Shown: positions 43,115 to 51,960, counted from the stretch's first letter. The stretch is DNA of 64,000 nucleotides from Nocardia sp. alder85J (GCF_020176955.2 NZ_JAIUCZ020000002.1:496001-560000), one strand, 5' to 3'. Numbers and translations: made by a program. Notes: a model not told the origin generated them from the sequence alone.

Positions 43115-44017
43115 ATGACCGAGCACAACGCCCCTCCGACACCGGATCCGTCGGCGCCGATCATCGCGGCGGTCGACGGGTCGGCGGTGTCCTACAGTGC
43201 TGCCGCGTGGGCGGCGGCCGACGCCGCCCTGTACGGCTGCCGGTTGCACCTGATCACCTCTGTCGCGGTACCACCGGGCTTCGGCGCGGCGATGATGACG
43301 GAGCTGGACTGGCTGCGCGTGGAGGGCGAACGCATCCTGACCGAGGCCGAGCGGATCGCACGGACGGCCGTGCCGGGCGACGAGTTGTCGATCACGAAGG
43401 AAGTGACCACCCGGCATATCGTGGGGGAACTCGTGGAGCGGTCCCGGACCGTTCGGATGGTCGTCGTCGGCAGCCGCGGTCTGGGCGCGCTGGGCCGCGG
43501 CCTGCTGGGGTCGGTCGGGTCCGCCGTGATCCGGCATGCGCACTGCCCGGCGGTGGTGGTTCACTCCATTTCCGCCACCGATCCGATACTGCTGGGTCGG
43601 CCGGTGGTCGTCGGTGTCGACGGCAGCGCCAACAGCATCCCGGCGTTGCGGCTGGCCTTCGAGGAGGCGTCCCACCGCAAGGTCGGCCTGGTCGCGGTGC
43701 ACGCCTGGAGCGACATGTCCGCCGCGCTGGACATCTCGATCAGCGGCTGGGATGCCATCCGTGACACCGAGGACGCTGTGTTCGCCGAGAGCATGGCCGG
43801 TTGGACCGAGAGCTACCCCGATGTGCCGGTGCGCCGGATCCTGGCCCGCGACCACCCGACCCGCGCCATCCTGGACGTCTCGGAGGAAGCACAGCTGGTG
43901 GTGGTGGGCAGTCACGGCCGTGGCGGGTTCACCGGCATGCTGATCGGGTCGACCAGCAGTGCGCTCGCGCATGTGGTGGAATGCCCGATCGTCGTCGTGC
44001 GCGGGCCGGGAGCGTGA
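43115..44017 (+). CDS. Universal stress protein, tandem UspA domains (USP 1)
   Basis: A 300-residue protein of two UspA domains. Each has the ATP-binding pattern Gx2Gx9G(S/T): VVGSRGLGALGRGLLGS in the first and VVGSHGRGGFTGMLIGST in the second, with the first-strand IIAAVDGS and VVVGVDGS motifs. It is a Rv2005c/Rv2623-type protein; Rv2623 binds ATP and slows growth in M. tuberculosis. It follows an AGGAGG site and is coupled by GTGA to the next USP. It is most similar to the USP at 48794. Confidence 0.92.
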   Translation: MTEHNAPPTPDPSAPIIAAVDGSAVSYSAAAWAAADAALYGCRLHLITSVAVPPGFGAAMMTELDWLRVEGERILTEAERIARTAVPGDELSITKEVTTRHIVGELVERSRTVRMVVVGSRGLGALGRGLLGSVGSAVIRHAHCPAVVVHSISATDPILLGRPVVVGVDGSANSIPALRLAFEEASHRKVGLVAVHAWSDMSAALDISISGWDAIRDTEDAVFAESMAGWTESYPDVPVRRILARDHPTRAILDVSEEAQLVVVGSHGRGGFTGMLIGSTSSALAHVVECPIVVVRGPGA

Positions 44018-44937
44018 TCCGCAATGCCGAGGGCCCGGATCGACGTCCCGTCGTGGTCGGGGTCGACGGATCCTCCACCGCCATGAATGCCGTCAGGTGG
44101 GCAGCGTACCTCGCCGCGGGGCTGCGCACCTCGCTGACGGTCTTGTCCGCCGAGCCGGTCCCGCACCCGCGGCACCAGGCCGTCCTCGCAACCTCGTCGG
44201 CCGCCGCCGGCGTCCTCGGGCAGGCGGTCGCGCTGGCGCGGACGTGCACCGACCATCTGCGGATCGACGGCAGAATATGCTCTGGCCCAGCAGATTCCGC
44301 CTTGATCGAGGCGAGCGCACGGGCGCGGCTGGTGATCGTGGGCGCGCAGTCGGTCCACCACTCCCGGTTGATCGGGCCGACGACCAGCCATGTGACCATC
44401 GGATCGCAGTGCCCGGTCGGGGTGTGGCGGGGCGTCGCGGGCCGGCCGATTCCACGGCACGATCCCGTTCTCGTGGGGGTCGACGGGACCGAGATCGGTG
44501 ATCATGCCGTCGGCTGTGCATTCGAACTGGCGTCGGCGCTGGAGGTGGGAGTGGTCGCCGTCCATGCGTGGGCGCCCGGGATCGCCCCGCTGGGCCAGCC
44601 GGACGGCGCCGCGGCGGCACGTGCGCTGCTGTCACGGTCCGTGGCCCCCTGGCGGGCGCGGTTCCCCGATGTCGAGGTCCACGCGGTGGCCGCAGCCGGC
44701 AACACGATCGCGGTGCTGGCGGCGCGGTCGGCGAATGCCCAGATGCTGGTGCTCGGCAGCCGGGGCCGCACCGCCGCCGCGGCGGTCCTGCTCGGGTCGA
44801 CGAGCCGGGACATGCTGCATCGCGCGCTGTGCCCGGTACTCGTGTGTGGCAATCCACCCCGACCGGACGACCGTGGTCAGATGCTGCCGGTCGCTGCCGT
44901 CGACCGCCGTTCGCGAGGACTTCCGTCCCCGGGGTAA
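44014..44937 (+). CDS. Universal stress protein, tandem domains, degenerate first site (USP 2)
   Basis: A 307-residue two-domain USP starting at GTG 44014, overlapping the previous stop by 4 nt. The second domain keeps the nucleotide motif VLGSRGRTAAAAVLLGST. In the first, the corresponding loop reads VGAQSVHHSRLIGPTTS and lacks the Gx2G signature, so only one ATP site is likely. The C-terminal tail is Arg/Pro-rich and overlaps a DosR-box-like element at 44916. It may pair with USP 1. Confidence 0.88.
   Translation: MIRNAEGPDRRPVVVGVDGSSTAMNAVRWAAYLAAGLRTSLTVLSAEPVPHPRHQAVLATSSAAAGVLGQAVALARTCTDHLRIDGRICSGPADSALIEASARARLVIVGAQSVHHSRLIGPTTSHVTIGSQCPVGVWRGVAGRPIPRHDPVLVGVDGTEIGDHAVGCAFELASALEVGVVAVHAWAPGIAPLGQPDGAAAARALLSRSVAPWRARFPDVEVHAVAAAGNTIAVLAARSANAQMLVLGSRGRTAAAAVLLGSTSRDMLHRALCPVLVCGNPPRPDDRGQMLPVAAVDRRSRGLPSPG
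44916..44929 (+). promoter_or_regulatory. DosR-box-like element at end of USP 2
   Basis: AGGACTTCCGTCCC (GGAC/GTCC half sites) lies inside the last codons of USP 2 and 266 bp before the WS/DGAT gene. It is nearly identical to the element at 57017 ahead of pfkB. Confidence 0.4.
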
Positions 44938-45083
44938 CGGCCGCCGACCTGCCGGAAACCACGGTGGAATCGACCACGGCGGAACCCGTGCCGCGAGTCG
45001 AGGCGAACCCCGGCGAGTAGTCCGGCCCGAAGGGCATCGGCAGCCTGCCCCGGTCCGCCGTGGTCGGAAGTCGCTCCGGGCGA

Positions 45084-45101
45084 GGACCAAGGTATCTGTC
45101 C
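45084..45101 (+). promoter_or_regulatory. Conserved palindrome-like element upstream of WS/DGAT 1
   Basis: GGACCAAGGTATCTGTCC, with GGAC/GTCC ends, lies 95 nt before the acyltransferase start. The same element with one change occurs 95 nt before the paralog at 58318. Confidence 0.5.
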
Positions 45102-45195
45102 GGCGTTCCCGGATCGCGACAGGATGGTCGCAACGGATCGGCAATTCCCCAGTCGAGCGCCAGGCCGCCGACGGTTGCCGGTGGAGGTCGTGGTC

Positions 45196-46560
45196 ATGGC
45201 CGGTCTGCATCCCCTCGACACCGGCTTCCTCGAATTGGAGGAGGCCGATCGGCATATCAGTCTCGGTATCGGCGTGGTGGCCGTGATCGCCGGAACACCG
45301 CCGGACCGGGATCGGATGCGAGCCCGGATAGCGGATATCGCCGATCGGCAGCCGCGACTGCGCCAGCGGGTGCGACGGTCCCAGTGGGACCTGGGCGCAC
45401 CGGCATGGGTGGACGATCCGGCGTTCGACCCGGATCATCACCTGCGCTGGACGGCGCTGCCGGAGCCGGGTGACGAACGGGTACTCCGGGAACTGATCGC
45501 TTCCGAACTCGAACAGCGCCTGGACCCGGATCGCCCGCTGTGGCGGTGCCTGGTGATCGAACGCCTCGCCGGTGAGCGCTGGGCGATCATGATCCAGGCA
45601 CACCACGCCATGGTCGACGGGATCTCCGGCGTGTCTCTACTCGAAAGCTTCTGCGATTCAACGGATTCCGGTCGGAAAATGCCGTCGGCCACAACGCCGG
45701 GCCGCCTCGGCGCACTGCACCTCGCGAGCCGGGCACTGCGCCTGTCGATGCAGGCTCCCGGCTTGGCCTTGTCGATGGCGCGCAGCCTGGCGCCGGTGGT
45801 GTGGGCCGCCGCGGGGCCCGGCGCACCCTCCTCGTTCAACGGTTCGATCGGCCGGCAACGCCGCTACGCGATCGCGCGGGCCGGTCTGCCGGAGGTACAG
45901 GCCATCGGCGCGGCGTTCGGCGCGACCGTCAACGATGTCGCGGTGGCCGCGATCACCGCCGCCTATCGCGCGGTGCTGCGCCGGCGCGGCGAGACTCCGA
46001 CGGACACGATGCGGGTGCTGATTCCGCGGTCGATGCGCGGGCAGCGTGCGAAACACGTTCTGGACAACCGGGTTTCGGCGATGCTCGCCGAACTGCCGAT
46101 CGAGGTCGACGATCCGGTGGACCGGCTCGTGGCCGTGCGCCGGCGGGTCGCGTCGCAGCGGGACAGCGGTGCGGCCGAGGCGGAGAAGACAGTGCTGGCC
46201 CTCGCCGAATGGTTACCGTTCCCCGCGGTCGCCTGGGCGTTGCGGTTCGTCGTGCACTATCCCCAGCGAGGGGTGGCCGCGCTCGCCACCAACGTGCCGG
46301 GACCTCGGCGCCGGCTCACCCTCGACAGTCGGCCGGTGCTGGAATTGTTGCCCTGCATGCCGATCGCCATGCGACTGCGGACCACGATCGCAATTCTCAG
46401 TTATACGGACCAACTGGTGTTCGGCATCACCGGCGACTACGACAGTACCCCCGACATCGACGTACTGAGCGCCGGCATCGAACACGGCCTGGCCGAACTG
46501 CTGATGCGAGCGCAGGCGGCAGCGACGACACCCCCGCTCGAACGCGGCCCTGCCGAGTGA
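45196..46560 (+). CDS. Wax ester synthase/diacylglycerol acyltransferase (WS/DGAT) 1
   Basis: A 454-residue WS/DGAT. The catalytic HHxxxDG motif is intact (QAHHAMVDGISG, His136-His137, Asp141). Other landmarks are the PLWRCLVIERL strand, NDVAVAAITAAYR and the late NVPGP motif with LLPCMPIAMRLRTTIAILSY. It forms triacylglycerol or wax esters from acyl-CoA; Tgs1 of the DosR regulon is the best-known relative. ATG 45196 follows GGAGG with an 8-nt gap. It sits between USP 2 and USP 3. Confidence 0.92.
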   Translation: MAGLHPLDTGFLELEEADRHISLGIGVVAVIAGTPPDRDRMRARIADIADRQPRLRQRVRRSQWDLGAPAWVDDPAFDPDHHLRWTALPEPGDERVLRELIASELEQRLDPDRPLWRCLVIERLAGERWAIMIQAHHAMVDGISGVSLLESFCDSTDSGRKMPSATTPGRLGALHLASRALRLSMQAPGLALSMARSLAPVVWAAAGPGAPSSFNGSIGRQRRYAIARAGLPEVQAIGAAFGATVNDVAVAAITAAYRAVLRRRGETPTDTMRVLIPRSMRGQRAKHVLDNRVSAMLAELPIEVDDPVDRLVAVRRRVASQRDSGAAEAEKTVLALAEWLPFPAVAWALRFVVHYPQRGVAALATNVPGPRRRLTLDSRPVLELLPCMPIAMRLRTTIAILSYTDQLVFGITGDYDSTPDIDVLSAGIEHGLAELLMRAQAAATTPPLERGPAE

Positions 46561-46597
46561 ACGTCACCGGCGGACAGGGCGATCGGACCACGAGGAC

Positions 46598-46611
46598 GGG
46601 ACCTTCGACCG
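46598..46611 (+). promoter_or_regulatory. DosR-box-like element upstream of USP 3
   Basis: GGGACCTTCGACCG, one mismatch from GGGNCNWWNGNCCC, lies 73 bp before the USP start at 46685. A half site CGGACCAC is about 15 bp further upstream. The same arrangement precedes the paralogous USP at 59811. Confidence 0.55.
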
Positions 46612-46684
46612 CATCGGCGGCCCCACCGTACTTCCTACGGTAAGGGAACCCGGCGCAGCGCCGGAAGCATCCCAGGAGGTTGTG

Positions 46685-47605
46685 ATGGACCGGCGAGACA
46701 GTGACGATCGGCATCATCTGGCATCGGCTGCCGTGGTGGTCGGTGTCGACGGGTCGCAGGCGTCGGAACGGGCATTGTTGTGGGCGGCCGACCTGGCCGC
46801 CCAGCGGGGGCGCGAACTGCGCATCGTGCACGGACTCACGCTGAACAAGCTGGCCGCGGTGTACAGCCGTTACGACGTCTCGCTGACGCCGGTCGTCGAA
46901 GCGATGCACAACCGCGGCGAGGTCTACACCGGACAGGCCGTCGACACGGTGCGGCAGCACCATCCGCAGCTGCGGATCTCCTCCGTGGTGTCCGACGGTG
47001 ACCCCAGCCCGCTGCTCATCCGGTACAGCGCCGACGCGTACCGGGTCGTGATCGGTGACGCGGGTGCGGGCGGACGGTCGTCGCATCTGGGATCGATCAT
47101 GGTCGCGGTGACCAGCCACGCACACGGCGCCGTCGTGGTGGTGCGCGCGGATCCCGAGGGCAGGGTACGGACCGAGGGGCCGGTCGTCGTCGGTGTCGAC
47201 GGCAGCCCCGGCAGTGAGCCCGCCCTGGCCGCCGCCTTCGAGGAGGCCGCCGAACGCGGTACGGAACTGGTGGCCGTGCACGTCTGGGCGGATGTCAACG
47301 CCGGGCAGTACGCCGATTATCCGTACCTCCTCGAGACCGTGCCGACCATCGCGGTGGACGAAGCCGCAGTGCTGGCCGAGCGGCTGGCCGGCTGGCAGGA
47401 GAAATACCCCGAGGTGACGGTGAACCGGCAGACATATCCCTCGGATCCAGCGGCGGTGCTGATCGACTGGTCGACGCGGGCGCAACTGGTGGTCACCGGC
47501 AGCCGTGGCCGCGGCGGATTCCGCGGGCTGCTGCTCGGCTCGACCTCGAATTCCCTGGTGCAGCATGCACAGTGCCCGGTGATGGTCGTCCATCCGGAAC
47601 AGTGA
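46685..47605 (+). CDS. Universal stress protein, tandem domains (USP 3)
   Basis: A 306-residue two-domain USP. The second domain has the full nucleotide motif [18 protein letters not shown]. The first has GDAGAGGRSSHLGS, one residue shorter than the consensus spacing. Both domains begin with VVVGVDGS. The ATG at 46685 follows AGGAGG. It has its own DosR-like element and is the paralog of the USP at 59811, with which it shares HHLASAAVV near the N-terminus. Confidence 0.9.
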   Translation: MDRRDSDDRHHLASAAVVVGVDGSQASERALLWAADLAAQRGRELRIVHGLTLNKLAAVYSRYDVSLTPVVEAMHNRGEVYTGQAVDTVRQHHPQLRISSVVSDGDPSPLLIRYSADAYRVVIGDAGAGGRSSHLGSIMVAVTSHAHGAVVVVRADPEGRVRTEGPVVVGVDGSPGSEPALAAAFEEAAERGTELVAVHVWADVNAGQYADYPYLLETVPTIAVDEAAVLAERLAGWQEKYPEVTVNRQTYPSDPAAVLIDWSTRAQLVVTGSRGRGGFRGLLLGSTSNSLVQHAQCPVMVVHPEQ

Positions 47606-47632
47606 GACAGCGGTCCGACGGCCCCACGACAG

Positions 47633-47646
47633 GGGCCTTTCGGCAG
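47633..47646 (+). promoter_or_regulatory. DosR-box-like element upstream of SDR remnant/nitroreductase 2
   Basis: GGGCCTTTCGGCAG followed by TCTCGG lies 36 nt before the remnant at 47683 and 131 nt before nitroreductase 2. The same element is 36 nt before the intact SDR at 63231. Confidence 0.42.
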
Positions 47647-47682
47647 TCTCGGCAACCGAGGCCAGAACGGGAAGCTGAACAC

Positions 47683-47766
47683 ATGGCAAACTTCCATGGC
47701 GGAAACGCCCTCATCGCCAGTGGTGCCCGAGGTATCGGCGCCGGACGCCGCACCGCGAATCGGTGA
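47683..47766 (+). pseudogene. SDR N-terminal remnant (27 codons), possibly acting as leader
   Basis: The reading starts MANFHGGNALIASGARGIGA and stops at TGA 47764-47766. It matches the first 20 residues of the SDR at 63231 (MTNFHGRSAIVTGGARGIGA), and the roughly 50 bp upstream also match. Everything after the Rossmann glycine motif is gone. It lies 11 nt before nitroreductase 2, so ribosomes finishing here could restart on that gene. Confidence 0.7.
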
Positions 47767-47777
47767 GGGGCCGATCG

Positions 47778-48797
47778 ATGGCGACTCGGCGTCCCGACCG
47801 CGAAACCCTGCACGCCGCACTGGCGCTGGCCGTCCGCGCCCCCTCGGTACACAACTCCCAGCCATGGCTGTGGCGGGTCGGGGACACCAGCGTGCACCTC
47901 TACGCCGACCTCACCCAGCACCTGCCGGCCACCGACCCGGACCAGCGTGACCTGCTGGTGAGTTGTGGTGCGGCCCTGCATCATCTGCGTATCGCCGCGC
48001 TCGGACTGGGCTGGGAGGCCCGCATCGACCGGCTGCCCGATCCGGCGGATCCCGAGCATCTGGCCGCGGTCGAATTCCGGCGCGCCGAACCGGCCACCGA
48101 CCCTCGGCGCCTGAGCCGGGCGATCGAGGACCGGCGCACGGACCGGCGCCGCTACACCTCCTGGGAGGTCACTGCGGCGCAGGTGTCCGCCATGATCGCC
48201 GCCGGCGCGTCCTGCGGTGTCGTGGTCCGCGACATCGAGAACAGCTCTGCGCGAGCGGCTCTGGAGCATGCCTTCGAGCGGGCCGCGTGGCAGCATGCCC
48301 GTGATTTCCACTACGGTTCCGAATTGGCCCGGTGGAGCGGCAGACGCGCTGCGGCCCAGGGTGTTCCGGCGCGCAGTGCGGTCGCGTCGCTCGACGCGAT
48401 GGCACGGCCGTTCGCGAATCCCGGTCTGCCGCAAGCGGTGCTACGGGACACCGAGGGTGTGGAACGGATACTGGTGCTGGCCACCGGGGCCGACGATCGG
48501 ATGTCACGGCTGCGCGCCGGTGAGGCCACCAGCGCGGTATTGCTGACCGCGACCATGTTCGGGATGGCCACCTGCCCGCTGACCGAGCCCCTGGAACTGC
48601 CCGATACTCGCGCAGCCATTAGCCGAGATGTGCTCGACGACAGCGGTTTTCCGCAGATGATCATCCGAGTCGGCTGGGCGGCAACCAGTTCGCAGCCGTT
48701 GCTGCCGACCCCGCGCCGCCCGCTGGACGAGGTGGTCACCTACCTGCGATCCGGCGAATCAGAACCTGTGAAAGTCAACCCGAGGAGAACATCGTGA
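47778..48797 (+). CDS. Acg-type nitroreductase 2
   Basis: A 339-residue paralog of nitroreductase 1 with the same motifs: RAPSVHNSQPWLWRV near residue 20, RRTDRRRYTSWEVTAAQV and GFPQMIIRVGWAATSS. The ATG at 47778 was chosen because GAGGGG lies 7 nt upstream; GTG 47763 overlaps the remnant stop. The C-terminus has an extra 15 or so residues compared with copies 1 and 3. Its stop overlaps the start of USP 4 (GTGA), so enzyme and USP are coupled, as in module 1. Confidence 0.88.
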   Translation: MATRRPDRETLHAALALAVRAPSVHNSQPWLWRVGDTSVHLYADLTQHLPATDPDQRDLLVSCGAALHHLRIAALGLGWEARIDRLPDPADPEHLAAVEFRRAEPATDPRRLSRAIEDRRTDRRRYTSWEVTAAQVSAMIAAGASCGVVVRDIENSSARAALEHAFERAAWQHARDFHYGSELARWSGRRAAAQGVPARSAVASLDAMARPFANPGLPQAVLRDTEGVERILVLATGADDRMSRLRAGEATSAVLLTATMFGMATCPLTEPLELPDTRAAISRDVLDDSGFPQMIIRVGWAATSSQPLLPTPRRPLDEVVTYLRSGESEPVKVNPRRTS

Positions 48798-49720
48798 GCC
48801 AGTCACCTTCCCATGGTGCCGATTCCAACCCCCCGATCGTCGTCGGAGTCGACGGATCGGAGATCTCGTATCGCGCCGTCGCGTGGGCGGCGGCCGACGC
48901 GGCGCTGTACGGCTGCCCGCTACATCTGGTCGATTCCGTGGCCGGTCCTTCGACCGTCGGGCCCGGTCTCGCCTGGACCGGTATCGACTTCGACTGGCTG
49001 AACACCGAGGCCGAGCGGGTGCTGACCGAGGCGGTCGGGATCGCGCGCGCCGCGGCGCCCGGCGACGGCCCGGTGATCACCACGGAGGTGACCTTCCAGC
49101 ACGCGGTCGCGGATCTGCTGGAGCTGTCGAAGTCCGCGCGCCTGATCGTCGTCGGCGACCGCGGCCTGGGTGCGGTGAGCCGTGGGCTGCTGGGCTCGGT
49201 GAGCTCCGCGGTGCTGCATCACGCGCACTGCCCGGTCGCGATCGTGCACTCCACGGCGGCGGCTGCGCCCGAACCGGCATCCGAGCCGGTGGTTGTCGGT
49301 GTCGACGGGACCGCCGCCAGCGTGCCCGCGCTGGAGATCGCCTTCGAGGAGGCCTCCCGGCGCAAGGCCGGCCTGATGGCGGTGCACGCCTGGAGTGATG
49401 TGTCCGCCGGTCTGGACGCCTCGATCACCGGCTGGGACGAGATCCGCGATTCGGAGGACGCGGTGTTCGCCGAGAGCATGGCGGGCTGGAGCGAGCGCTA
49501 CCCGGATGTCGGCGTGCAGCGCATCCTGGCGCGGAATCATCCGACCCAGGCTCTGCTGCACGCGGCCGAGCACGCCCAACTGCTGGTGGTCGGCAGTCAC
49601 GGCCGCGGCGGGTTCACCGGGATGCTGCTCGGCTCGACCAGCAATGCGCTGGCCCATGCCGTCCACTGCCCGATCATCGTCGCCCGGCACGCTCACTTCA
49701 CGCCGGAGAACGCTGGGTGA
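48794..49720 (+). CDS. Universal stress protein, tandem domains (USP 4)
   Basis: A 308-residue two-domain USP, paralog of USP 1 (both carry AAWAAADAALYGC-like and SITGWDEIRDSEDAVFAESM-like segments). Nucleotide motifs are VVGDRGLGAVSRGLLGS and VVGSHGRGGFTGMLLGST, so both sites look competent. It starts at GTG 48794 behind gaggag and is coupled to nitroreductase 2. A strong hairpin follows the stop. Confidence 0.92.
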   Translation: MSQSPSHGADSNPPIVVGVDGSEISYRAVAWAAADAALYGCPLHLVDSVAGPSTVGPGLAWTGIDFDWLNTEAERVLTEAVGIARAAAPGDGPVITTEVTFQHAVADLLELSKSARLIVVGDRGLGAVSRGLLGSVSSAVLHHAHCPVAIVHSTAAAAPEPASEPVVVGVDGTAASVPALEIAFEEASRRKAGLMAVHAWSDVSAGLDASITGWDEIRDSEDAVFAESMAGWSERYPDVGVQRILARNHPTQALLHAAEHAQLLVVGSHGRGGFTGMLLGSTSNALAHAVHCPIIVARHAHFTPENAG

Positions 49721-49743
49721 CAGCGCGTTCCGACAGCGGCGCC

Positions 49744-49772
49744 GCCCGCCGGTGGGTCACCCGCCGGCGGGC
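49744..49772. terminator. Bidirectional hairpin terminator
   Basis: A 13-bp stem (GCCCGCCGGTGGG at 49744-49756, CCCGCCGGCGGGC at 49760-49772, one G-T pair) with a 3-nt loop separates USP 4 from the convergent flavodoxin-like gene. Confidence 0.75.
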
Positions 49773-49886
49773 ACCGCCTGTCCAGTCGGCAACACAACTG
49801 ACCAGCCATCCGGGCCGCACCCCGCACCTGCGGGGTGGCCCGATGAAGCACCACCGGCGGCTCGCCGGTGACGAGGCGTAGGACGA

Positions 49887-50441
49887 TCAGGGGTGGATGG
49901 TGGTCGTCGATGCCTGCCGCAGTTGTAGTGCCTTGGCGATCCCGTCGGTCCAGTCGCGGATCGCGGTCCAGTCACGCAGATCGCCGTAACGGGTCCCGCC
50001 GAGCAACCGGAACAGGATCCGCGCCGGCAGGTCCACTCCGGCGCGTTCGTAGTGACCGGCGAACGCGCGATAATCCCGGGGCACGATCTCGTCCCGCACC
50101 GCCGCGATCCGCGCCGGCACCCGGCTGCCGATCCGGCGCCCGATCGGCCCGCGCAGGGCGGGGCCCAGGCCGACGCTGAACAACCAGACATCCAGTGCGG
50201 CCAGCTCGTTCCGATAGCTGTGCACGTAATCGGCGACGGCGGGCAGCAGGGCGCGATTGTGTACCGCGCTACCGAGGACGACGGCGTCCACCGTGCTCGG
50301 ATCGGGTGCGTGTGCGAAATCGGTGACGTCCACGCAGGCGCCGCGTCCGGCCAGATCGGCGCCGATGAAGTCGGCGATCTCACGGGTTGAACCCTGTGCC
50401 GTCGCGTAGAGGACGGCGATGCGGGGTGTCTGCGTATCCAT
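49887..50441 (-). CDS. Flavodoxin-domain protein (HemG/menaquinone-dependent oxidase-like)
   Basis: A 184-residue flavodoxin fold. The FMN phosphate loop is LYATAQGSTREIADFIG and the second flavin loop is AVVLGSAVHNRALLPAV, with the SVGLGP segment following. The pattern is that of flavodoxin-like proteins related to protoporphyrinogen IX dehydrogenase, not a small electron-carrying flavodoxin. ATG 50441 follows gaaagg. It lies 103 bp downstream of nitroreductase 4 on the same strand, so the two may form a redox pair. Confidence 0.82.
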   Translation of the reverse strand: MDTQTPRIAVLYATAQGSTREIADFIGADLAGRGACVDVTDFAHAPDPSTVDAVVLGSAVHNRALLPAVADYVHSYRNELAALDVWLFSVGLGPALRGPIGRRIGSRVPARIAAVRDEIVPRDYRAFAGHYERAGVDLPARILFRLLGGTRYGDLRDWTAIRDWTDGIAKALQLRQASTTTIHP

Positions 50442-50544
50442 GCCTTTCAGCCTGTTCCGTACCGGTTCTCCTGTCCGGAGGCGTCCTGCCCCGGTACCGG
50501 TGCCGAAGGTCACCGGATGCGGGTGAGGCGGACACCTTCGTTGC

Positions 50545-51561
50545 TCACTCGCCGATCGGTGTGGTGCGAATCTCCAGGCAGTCGCTCAGTCGCCTGCGTG
50601 AGGTCCGGGCCGATCGAGTGTGCGCGACGGGCGCGACGCCGATCCGGACCACGACCTGCGGGAACAGCGCATGCGGGAGCAGCACGGCGATGGCGGCCCG
50701 GGCGATCCGCGATTCGGTGAGGTGGGTCAGCGCGCAGGTCGACAGTCCCGTCGAGGCGCACTCCAGCAGGATCGCGGACAGTGCCTCGCCGACGGCCGGC
50801 CACTCGTCCGGGTTGTCGGCGGCGCAGCTCAGGACCACCAGCCGCGCCGCATCGGTCAGCGCGCGGTGGTGCACCGACTGCGGCGCGGTCGGGAACGGGT
50901 GGCCGGCATGGGTGCGCGATGCTTCGTCCGCAGATATCAAGGATGTTTCGGCGAATCCCTCGCTGTCATCGAAATGCTCTGCCCAGCACATCAATTCCTG
51001 CTGGTGGAACTGATCTTCGCGGTGCGCGGCAGCCGTCTGCTCCGAGATCGCCGCCAGTTGCGGACGCGCCTTCTCCTCGAGCACGTCGACCTCGACCCGA
51101 TGCGGCCTGGCCAGGCGACGCAGCGAGAGCATCGTCGCATCGAAATCCCCCGGTGCCCGCATCGGCCGCCGCTCGCTGTACCGCTCGGTGATCGCGTGCG
51201 CGCGCCGCACCACCCCGGCCGGTGGATCCGGCCAGGGCCGGAAGTCGACGACCGCCAGGTAGCCGGGCCGATACGGATCGGGTAGCCGCAGCGGATCGGC
51301 GTGCCAGCCCAGGGCGGCGAAAGCCGTGCGGGCGTGATGCAGCACCGCGCCGCAGCTGATCAGTTGCTGCCGACCGTGCGGGTCGGCCGTCGACAGGGTG
51401 CGGTACGAGTCGGCGTACAGGTGCAGACGGTGACCGTCGAAAACCCAATACCACGGCTGGGTGTTGTGAAACGATGGCGCGCGTCCGGCCAGCCGCAGCG
51501 CCGTCTGCACGGTGGGCTGGTCCGGAACCGATACGGTGGCAACAGGATCCGCGGCTGTCAT
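50545..51561 (-). CDS. Acg-type nitroreductase 4, divergent
   Basis: A 338-residue member of the same family as copies 1-3 but clearly diverged. The flavin-site motif is RAPSFHNTQPWYWVFDG, and the middle is specific to this copy (VEVDVLEEKARPQLAAI, FHQQELMCWAEHFDDSEG). It resembles Rv3127/Rv3131-type proteins more than Rv2032. The ATG at 51561 gives a sensible N-terminus; no strong ribosome site is visible. It lies upstream of, and probably transcribed with, the flavodoxin-like gene. Confidence 0.82.
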   Translation of the reverse strand: MTAADPVATVSVPDQPTVQTALRLAGRAPSFHNTQPWYWVFDGHRLHLYADSYRTLSTADPHGRQQLISCGAVLHHARTAFAALGWHADPLRLPDPYRPGYLAVVDFRPWPDPPAGVVRRAHAITERYSERRPMRAPGDFDATMLSLRRLARPHRVEVDVLEEKARPQLAAISEQTAAAHREDQFHQQELMCWAEHFDDSEGFAETSLISADEASRTHAGHPFPTAPQSVHHRALTDAARLVVLSCAADNPDEWPAVGEALSAILLECASTGLSTCALTHLTESRIARAAIAVLLPHALFPQVVVRIGVAPVAHTRSARTSRRRLSDCLEIRTTPIGE

Positions 51562-51727
51562 GCTTAGAGCATCACCCGAGACCGGCACCGCCGGATACCG
51601 GCTTCGGCCTCGATCGGTAGAGCCGTTGGTCACAATGTCGACAGAGCCCCGCGGATACCGGGCGCAGCCGCGCGGTGGGGTAGTGGGCCCGCGGCGAACA
51701 GCCGAGCCGATACCCGGTGCCGGAGGC

Positions 51728-51741
51728 GGGCCCATCGGCTC
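51728..51741. promoter_or_regulatory. DosR-box-like element upstream of nitroreductase 4
   Basis: GGGCCCATCGGCTC matches GGGNCNWWNGNCCC with one mismatch and lies about 167 bp before the start at 51561. In DNA this GC-rich a chance match is possible. Confidence 0.3.
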
Positions 51742-51750
51742 GGGCGCCTG

Positions 51751-51960
51751 TCACGATATATCCGGCCTGGACAGTCGTGGCACCCACTCATGGTCGTGCT
51801 CCTCGGCCGTGGGCGTCCGGTCGAAGGTGTCGGCAATGCCGGTGATGTCGTGCGGTCGGTGGAAGTGCCGGTGGATTCGGCGCCAGTGGACGGCTGCGGT
51901 GGCGGCCCAGGCGACCGCCGCTACCGTGGCGACGGTGGCCGAGGTCAGCAGGATCAGCAT
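51751..51960 (-). CDS. Small single-helix membrane protein with His-rich segment
   Basis: A 69-residue protein: one N-terminal hydrophobic helix (LILLTSATVATVAAVAWAA) and then a short cytoplasmic or external tail with six histidines (HWRRIHRHFHRPHD, later EEHDHEW). ATG 51960 lies 9 nt after the stop of the 48-residue ORF upstream. It has no recognised family. The His cluster could bind a metal or heme; that is speculation. The location inside the stress island suggests a related role. Confidence 0.5.
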   Translation of the reverse strand: MLILLTSATVATVAAVAWAATAAVHWRRIHRHFHRPHDITGIADTFDRTPTAEEHDHEWVPRLSRPDIS

